Below, piece by piece: positions 57,330-64,000 of a DNA stretch of 64,000 nt. The stretch's first letter is position 1. Each line of letters starts with the position of its first letter. The stretch is from Oryzias latipes (lineage: Eukaryota; Chordata; Actinopteri; Beloniformes; Adrianichthyidae). The stretch spans positions 12,955,245-13,019,244 of the forward strand of contig NC_019876.2 of the NCBI RefSeq assembly GCF_002234675.1, written 5' to 3'. A model generated the notes under the pieces. That model made no database searches. It was given only the letters and a program-made list of their open reading frames with translations, and was not told where the DNA came from. The translations under genes were made by a program, and so were the position numbers.

Positions 57330-60300
57330 ATGCCTTCAGTGATGGAGCGCTCAGGCGCAGGGGTCCTGTCCAGGAGCAGAGCCAAAACCGTTACCAACGG
57401 AAACAGCCAACCACACTCTGAGGAAGAGAGCAGCGACGAAGAGCACGCTCATGGTAGATGCATACCTTTTAAAGTTTTTTTTTTTACCTCTCTGCCACAG
57501 ATGTTGTGGTTTGTTAGTATTTTTTTTAAAGGAGATCCAACAGAATTTACAGATACAGAGGCATCATTTCAGCTGCTGCAAAGCTTCAGAGCTCCTCTGT
57601 CAGCCCCCTCCTCCAGCATCTTCCCACCCTCTTCCTCCTTCTCATCTCTGCTGCCCACATGTTCCTTCCTTCCACTGTTCCCTCTCTTCATCTGCCAGCA
57701 GCATGTTTTCCCTAAACTGTCTTTAATTTGAAAAGTTTCCTTCTTCCTTTCCTCCGTTGTCGTCGCCGTTCTCCTTCAACTGTCTTCACACACCTGCTCA
57801 CAGTCCTCATTTGCTCCGTGTTTCTCCATCAGCTTCTTCTCACTCCTTCCAACACCCTCCCATCTCCTCTGTCTCCTGCTAGCTTTAGTGCAGCACTTAT
57901 TACTCAGCGTCTGCCATCAGCTGCCATCTTTGGCTCCATCTGTGCAAATTCCTTTTTCAGGGGGAGGAGGAAATGGAGCAAATGAAACGATTGAAATGTT
58001 GTTTCTTACCAATAATTTGATGATAAAAAGTGCATCAAAATCATGTCATGCTGGAATCGGCTCAGCACAAGAATGATTTGATCATGTTTAAAGCCATAAA
58101 AATAAGCTTCAAATCAGCAAAGAAGCTGCTGAATACACAGACATCGCTACAAATCTGACTTCATCTAAAAATATTCCAAAGAGTTTCCTTACTAAAACTT
58201 GTCAGGTGTTTAGGAATGAAAAGTTGTGTTTAGCTTTGTGACGATTATTAAAACAACTTTTTAACAAATCAGTGTCACTCTTAATCCAGATTACTAATAT
58301 AAACAAAGCAAGGACAAATCATCTCAAATACAGTTTTTTTCCAACCGCTATAAACATTTTACACATCACTAAATATGTTACATTTCAATTCCAGCTGCTA
58401 AAACATTGCAATGTTGGATGTTTAAAAAAAGAACTTACTGCAACGTGGATTTGATTTTTAGTTTAATTTTAATGTATTTATTTTTAAGTATATTATTATT
58501 ATTATGCTTATTTTTAACAATTTTAACACTCCTTTAATTGTAATTTCTTGATTTTAATGGCTGATGAACATTTTTAGTAGTTCTAGATTGATCGATGGAT
58601 GGATTGATTAAAGAGGGAGGGTAAGAAAGGCAGCTCCTCCAGTGTTTCCATTAGATTGAAAGCAAATAGTACTAAACCTAATGTTGTGTATGGACAGAAT
58701 ATTAGGTCTATTCTGGAGTGCCTTATCAGATCAGTTTGTTTTTTAGATTCAAAGGCTCACATGTTCAGTTTCTGATTCAAGTTCAGCAGCACAGTTAAAG
58801 ACATGTCTGGAAGAATTGACCAGAGCTAAAACCCAGAATGCACTTTTAGTGAACTTGATGTTTGAAAAGAAGAAATGTCACAACATACAGTTGTAGAGAA
58901 AAGGGTTGTGTATTTCACAGCTTTATTTTGTAGGTTTGATATAAAATGTTTTTCCAACTCTTCTGTAATATTTAAATTAAGTTCTGTTCCAATTCTTTGA
59001 TCACTTAAACACATTTTTGTTATGATTTCAAAATAAATCTGCTGTACCTGACTTGTTTCTTTTCTCCATTCTGGTTAATCAGTTCTGGAGATTAAAACTC
59101 TGCTTCCCTTGTTTCCCACAGACAGCATGATCCGAGTGGGAGGAGACTACCAGGCTCAGATACCAGAGTTTAAACCAGGTAAGATGAGGGGACAGTGATA
59201 ACTGAAGCTAGATGGGGGTTGGAAGGGCTCAGAAGGAGCAGAGAGTTCAGTGAAAGCACAGCTCATGCAGTAAATATCATCAGAGGTTAAAATTCTCCCT
59301 TTTCGGCTCACAAAGAGGGAAAGAACGCTGCAGCAGCACGAGCAACAACCGGGTTGCTGCGAGCTTCCATCCCTGAATGTGAGGGGAGGACCTGTTCAGG
59401 TCTTAGACCAGATGCCCAATACGTCGATAGCAGTCAAAGGAAAAAAATCAAATAAAAAAAGGTTTTTGTTTTTTTGAATTGCTGTCAGCCAATCAGCATC
59501 CTTGCTGTGATATATCACATGATTGACATGCAGTATGACCACTCCAATATCTTCTAAAACATACGGCACTGCTCATGTGTGTTCCCACTAAACTGAGCGC
59601 CTCTCTCCGTTAGCAGATGAGGAGTTTTTCTTCCTCCTAAACTTCAGAAAGGTGTGAGCGTTCGGTGCCTTATTTTCCTGTCTGGCCTCGAGGTCAGTCC
59701 CCCAAAATAACCTTGAACGTTGCTGTTGTCGGCACACTGAGTGCTGCGGCTCCTAACTAAAATGACCTGACGACTATGAACAGGCGAGTCCAGTTCCACA
59801 AGTTGTTATAGCAAAAATGACAGAAGTTCTTCTACGTTTGAACTCTTGTTGTTCATGGGACGCTGCGCACATTTTTGAAATCGTTTTCAGGCTCTATGTA
59901 CAAAACAAGTTAAGTTAAACAAGCTCTAACTGGGACTCTGATTTGGTAAGGACATATGGATGGCATCTCCTTCAATTTCTTCATGGAAGAAATTTGAGAA
60001 ACGAATAGTTGAGGTTTTTGCCCGTTGACATTTCCCACCAAGTATCTTCAAACTGTTGGTGGCAAACATGCGCTAGTATTGAGTAGAGACAGTCCAGTGT
60101 GAACACTATGAGCGAAACACGTCCGGTATGCTTTAGACAGTAGAGGAGGGACACGAGGACAGAGGAGATGCATATGTGGTCTTGGATTTGTGTTAGGAGT
60201 CAAACGTTTGCCTGTCGTCAGCAGACACTCCATCTGGCTGCAGTGAGAAGGACCAGAGGAGCATGCTGGTCTGGTGTCCCAACAGTCAGCTCTCTGATGC

Positions 60301-63027
60301 AATGTGTAAGACCCACCCACACCCGGAGCTCTGCACAAACCCAACCACAGCAGCTAAACCTTTTCTTCCTCTGTCCTGTTATTCCAGTGGACGAGTACAT
60401 CCTCATGGCTAAAGAGAAGCACGGATACAACATGGAGCAGGTACGACCAGCTGCAAAACATTCTGGAACTGTCATCTATGAGGATTGAAGGCATCCTGAC
60501 TGACCTTTTTATCCTTTCAGGCTCTAGGCATGTTGTTATGGCACAAGCACGACGTGGAGCGCTCGCTGGCTGACCTGGCCAACTTCACGCCCTTCCCAGA
60601 CGAGTGGACAATCGAGGACAAAGTTCTGTTCGAGCAGGCCTTCAGCTTCCACGGCAAAAGCTTCCACCGCATCCAGCAGATGGTGCGAAACTGAAGGAAA
60701 ACCCCTCGTTGACTTGCCACTCACAGGGCAAATGTTTAAAGAGATCGTTTGTGTGCAGCTCCCCGACAAGTTGATATCCAGCCTGGTGAAGTACTACTAC
60801 AGCTGGAAGAAGACCAGGACCAGGACTTCAGTGATGGACCGACAGGCCAGAAGACTGCTCAACAAGAGAGAGAAAGATGACAGGTTTCAAATGTTAAGAA
60901 GCGTTCTTATCTTCACTAAAATAAAAAGCATATCTTTCTTATATGTCTTTGCTAAATCATCATGTCCATGTCTTGAGGATTTCCTTTCTGTCACTCTAAG
61001 CATTTTGGGTGGAGCTGTAGATTGGATGGAATTCTGTAGTCCTACTTTGTCTTGTCTTTTCAGTAATGATGAGGTGGAGGAAGGAGAGCCAGCCAGTGAC
61101 AGTGACTTTGAGGTGGATACAAAGAAAGAGGTGAGGCGTTATCCTCTTGAACGTGTTAAAGTCCCACTCCGGTCTCTTAATTATGTTAATGCCGTTTGTT
61201 GCTGAAATCAAAAAAAAACTTTTCTAGGACATAGTCTCTATAGAGCGGCAGTAGTTCATTAGAAATTTGCCTCAGAGTTGCTGGCCAGACCAGTGACCTG
61301 GAGCAACCCCACCCCCCTTTCCCTTCCCATTGCTGTGAGCTCTCTGTTAACACGCTCCCCTGCTAGCTTACAGCCCCTCATAACCCCGACCTGACGTTAC
61401 CGTTTCAACAAAAATGGCGAGCAATATTGGAGCTATCCAATAAAAAAAAACAAAAAAACGAAGACGTTCATGGATCTAGTTGCCTAGTATTCATCAGAAT
61501 GGAGCAGCGTATTTTCTATGTAACAAATAAGCTTTTTTTCAAACCGCATTTTTACTTCCACTCCCGATTTACAGTGATTTGAATTAAGAAATGCCGTATT
61601 TTCGGCAGTATAAGGCGCACCATCAATTAATAGTCTATTTCCAAACTTATGTCAAATATAAGGAGCACTGAACTATAAGGCGCATCCAGCGAGACAAAAG
61701 TCAGAGATAAGTCCGTCAGTTTATTTTCTCCTTTCGCAGTAATCCTAGAATCTTTTTGTAACACGCTACATGTTGGCCACATTAGAAGTGTTAGGCGTAT
61801 ACACAATACCTGTAACTCCCAACCTTGTTTGTAATATGTAAAAAAACAGACAAGATGCCACTAAAAAAATGTCACTGCGCTGACTTCTAACATTGAAAAA
61901 ACGCAATCCATCCCTGCTGCACGTTAGCCGTGATAGCGTATTAACAATAACACCCAACCTTGTTAATATCTTGTAAAAAAAATGTGAAAAAACAGACTAA
62001 TACTTAGCTTCAAAATTATTTCAACATTAAGCACAACCATAAATAATTCTAATATAAGTCACTCTGGATTATAAGGCGGACTGTCACTTTAAAAAAAAAA
62101 AAAAGGCTCTCAAATGGCCCTAAAGTGCAGGAAATCCAGTACTCAGGAATACAAATGTAAGCTTAATTTTCTTTCTACATGTCCTCCATCATGAGAAAAA
62201 TGCTTCAAGAGCATGTTAAAAAAACGCATTTTCATGGGATTGGGTCTTGAAGGAAGCAAGTTCCCTCTAGATTCTTCATGAGATGATCGTGAGGCCTTTT
62301 CTCTTGTTGATCCTCACAGGCAGTGAAGCAGAACCCGAGCAGCACCAGCTCAGACAAGCCCACACCCAGCCGCTCTGGACCCGTCAAGAAGGAGAGCGTC
62401 GGGGCTCAGTACAGACACCACCCGCTCAGGTCGCGCCGCAGGCCGCCTAAAGGCATGCACCTGGTCCAAGCCGACATCATGGCGCTGTCGGCCTCTCAGG
62501 ACGCCGGGGCGGTGACTGTCCGGCAGCTGGACACCCACCTGGTTTCTCTTAAGAGACAGGTGCGTCTTTTTTTTTGTTTTTTGCTCCTCCTTTTAGAGGA
62601 TTGGTGTTCAGTTCAATAGAAAATCTCCCCACTGCTTGATCTGTACTGCCATCTTCTGACCACACATCCAACACCTCCAGGGAGGTTTACGGATCCACGT
62701 GGATTTGTCCTGTACTTGGTGATGTGGACAGATGATAAATAGGATGTTCGGTGAAGCACTGAGCAGCTCTTCTCTCACAGGTTCAGTCCATTAAACAGAC
62801 CAACAGCAGTTTGAAGCAGAGTTTAGCTGAAGGCTTGGACTCCTGCAAACCAGCTGAGGTCAGTTTTTGCGTTGATCCCTCCTCCCTTCCCTTTACCCAT
62901 CAGTCACGTTCTCTCCATTCGTCTTGTTTTCATTGGCCTCTGACCGCCGCCCCTCTTGTCCCCTTTCAGTCTGTGCCTAAGATGAACTCTCGCTGGACCA
63001 CAGAGGAGCAGCTGCTGGCGGTTCAAG
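57330..63027 (+). CDS. rcor2: REST corepressor 2 (3' part outside window)
   Basis: Ten coding exons: 57330-57453, 59122-59178, 60225-60305, 60388-60440, 60521-60682, 60759-60883, 61064-61130, 62320-62559, 62781-62858 and 62970-63027 (348 codons), phases consistent. RCOR proteins scaffold LSD1 and HDAC1/2 on chromatin. Seen: start [19 protein letters not shown], the ELM2 domain split over exons 3-5 ([15 protein letters not shown] then [18 protein letters not shown]), SANT1 ([15 protein letters not shown] and [14 protein letters not shown]), the [18 protein letters not shown]1-linker segment, a coiled coil ([19 protein letters not shown]) and the first residues of SANT2 ([14 protein letters not shown]). 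MPSVME and [13 protein letters not shown] favour RCOR2 over RCOR1/3, and naa40 is its human neighbour. The exon at 60225 has a CAGCAG acceptor. Confidence 0.95.
59835..60125 (+). mobile_element. Harbinger-like fragment in rcor2 intron
   Basis: Shares GGACTCTGATTTGGTAAGGA and ACATGCGCTAGTATTGAGTA with the other Harbinger-like copies. The coding start is lost. It ends about 100 bp before the ELM2 exon. Confidence 0.5.
61156..62250 (+). mobile_element. repeat family A copy carrying a nested repeat
   Basis: Begins TTAAAGTCCCACTCCGGTC 25 bp after an rcor2 splice donor; has the coding start MASNIGAIQ and ends GGGATTGGGTCTTGAAGG. A separate repeat of about 500 bp sits inside at 61593-62100. Confidence 0.75.
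61593..62100 (+). repeat. nested 'TATAAGGCGCA' repeat
   Basis: Begins GCCGTATTTTCGGCAGTATA and AGGCGCACC; contains CTATAAGGCGCATCCAGCG and ends GGATTATAAGGCGGACTGTC. The family is widespread in fish; its class is not certain. Confidence 0.55.
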
Positions 63028-63138
63028 GTAAGTCTCTCCTCCCACAGTCAGCTGGTGGTCCTGGATTATTGGTTCAAAGGAAGCTGCTGAAAATGTCTGA
63101 ACATGTTCTAGATTTCAATATTGAGCCTCAGCAGTTCC

Positions 63139-63823
63139 TTAAAGACCTACTCTGAGCTGAAAATGCTGTTTTTAACACGTTTCTTTGGCCTTTTCTCATG
63201 ATGGATATATAGAAAGAAAGTTAAGCTTAAAATTGCATTTCTGATAAAACTGGTCTTAAATCTTCTAACCTCAGCTGGCTAATTAGCTCATGCAAGAAAA
63301 TTGTAAAGTGCAAATACCTGGAGAAATGGTTGAAAATGAGGTTTACTCGTGGTGGTTAAAACTTTGTTTTGTTGCTTAAAAAGCAAACTGCACAGTTTGC
63401 CGAAAGATATTTGAACGTGACACAACCGGAATCATGACAATCGGACCGCAAGCGTAGATCAAGAAACGATGAACTCTGGCTGTTTGTTTCATTTTCTTTG
63501 CCCATAAAGTGTTAAATTTAATTTTGAGCATTCTTAAAATGGTCATACAAATCCTTAAATTTAACTCCTGTAAATTTGTGTACAGCTTTGTGTAAGGCTG
63601 GATCGCTCCAATATTGCTCGCCATTTTTTGTTAGGTTGCTGCTGTGAGGGGCGGTCCTGTCTACAAGTCAGAAAGGAATTTATTATGAGCTGCTGCAGAA
63701 GCTGTGTCCTAGAAAACCAAAGTTTTTTTCAAATTTTGGTTAAAAACGGCACAATTGTGATTCAAAGTGCTCTGGGAAAGGTTTGAAAATAGATCCAAAG
63801 GTGATTGGCGTTGGACTTTTAAA
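63139..63823 (-). mobile_element. repeat family A, full-length copy in the last rcor2 intron seen
   Basis: Minus-strand element with both termini (TTAAAGTCCAACGCCAATCA at the 5' end, TCAGAGTAGGTCTTTAA at the 3' end) and an 82-codon frame starting [11 protein letters not shown] that soon diverges from the other copies. Confidence 0.75.
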
Positions 63824-64000
63824 GCGCTGCGCAGCTCGGCTGCAGCTGCAGACGTGTCAGCGCAGCTCGGCTGTGGAAGTGAAGCAGGTCAGACCTGGTT
63901 GAGAGCAGGTGCCCCCAGATGTAGGTCAACTGTAGTGCGAGTGTCTTCTGCCTGTCAGCAAAAGCATCTCATCTTCATCATCATCATTCTTCCCTTCATT

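Noticed and set aside
57534-57985. Ser/Pro-rich frames after the first rcor2 coding exon
   Set aside because: They lie past a good splice donor at 57453 in a pyrimidine-rich intron; no conserved domain.
59179-60387. Apparent loss of the ELM2 first-half exon in rcor2
   Set aside because: A divergent but in-phase exon at 60225-60305 ([15 protein letters not shown]) supplies it.

Overview
This is nuclear DNA from a ray-finned fish, probably a percomorph teleost; the species cannot be named from the sequence. The evidence is compact intron-containing genes with GT/AG junctions, close vertebrate orthologues, a nuclear tRNA-Leu, and dense teleost-type transposon debris (hAT, piggyBac-like, Harbinger, Tc1, L1, a tRNA-derived SINE, TA and CA microsatellites).

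Layout, left to right: batf2 (minus, runs off the left edge), arl2 (plus), a multi-intron snoRNA host gene equivalent to SNHG1 (minus, 10.9-14.9 kb), an unrecognised Lys/Glu-rich gene (minus, about 17.7-20.3 kb, perhaps starting near 24.1 kb), b3gat3 (minus, 27.1-32.0 kb), naa40 (minus, 32.7-44.0 kb), a tRNA-Leu(AAG) gene, a repeat-filled 9-kb gap with L1, hAT and Tc1 remains, and rcor2 (plus, from about 54.2 kb off the right edge). The recognised genes all have human orthologues on 11q12.3-q13.1, so this is a conserved synteny block with altered order.

The most interesting region is the snoRNA host gene. I reconstruct twelve short exons and eleven introns. Ten introns each hold one C/D box snoRNA: SNORD25, two SNORD26, SNORD27, a SNORD28-position RNA, SNORD29, SNORD30, SNORD22 and two SNORD31. 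The eleventh intron holds an unfamiliar segment of about 200 nt whose C-like and D boxes are brought together by a 14-bp terminal stem. It is a candidate undescribed long C/D-type RNA. The promoter has a TATA box and a pyrimidine-tract start, as expected for a 5'TOP snoRNA host.

Other points: an exact interferon-response-element core lies about 230 bp upstream of the batf2 start; an extra base in the last b3gat3 exon replaces the conserved C-terminus; a CAGCAG tandem acceptor sits at the rcor2 ELM2 exon; a young L1 has a perfect 16-bp target-site duplication; and about ten copies of one DNA-transposon-like family are present, some still carrying the start of a short coding region. The genes do not form an operon or pathway; they are independent housekeeping or regulatory genes in a conserved neighbourhood.
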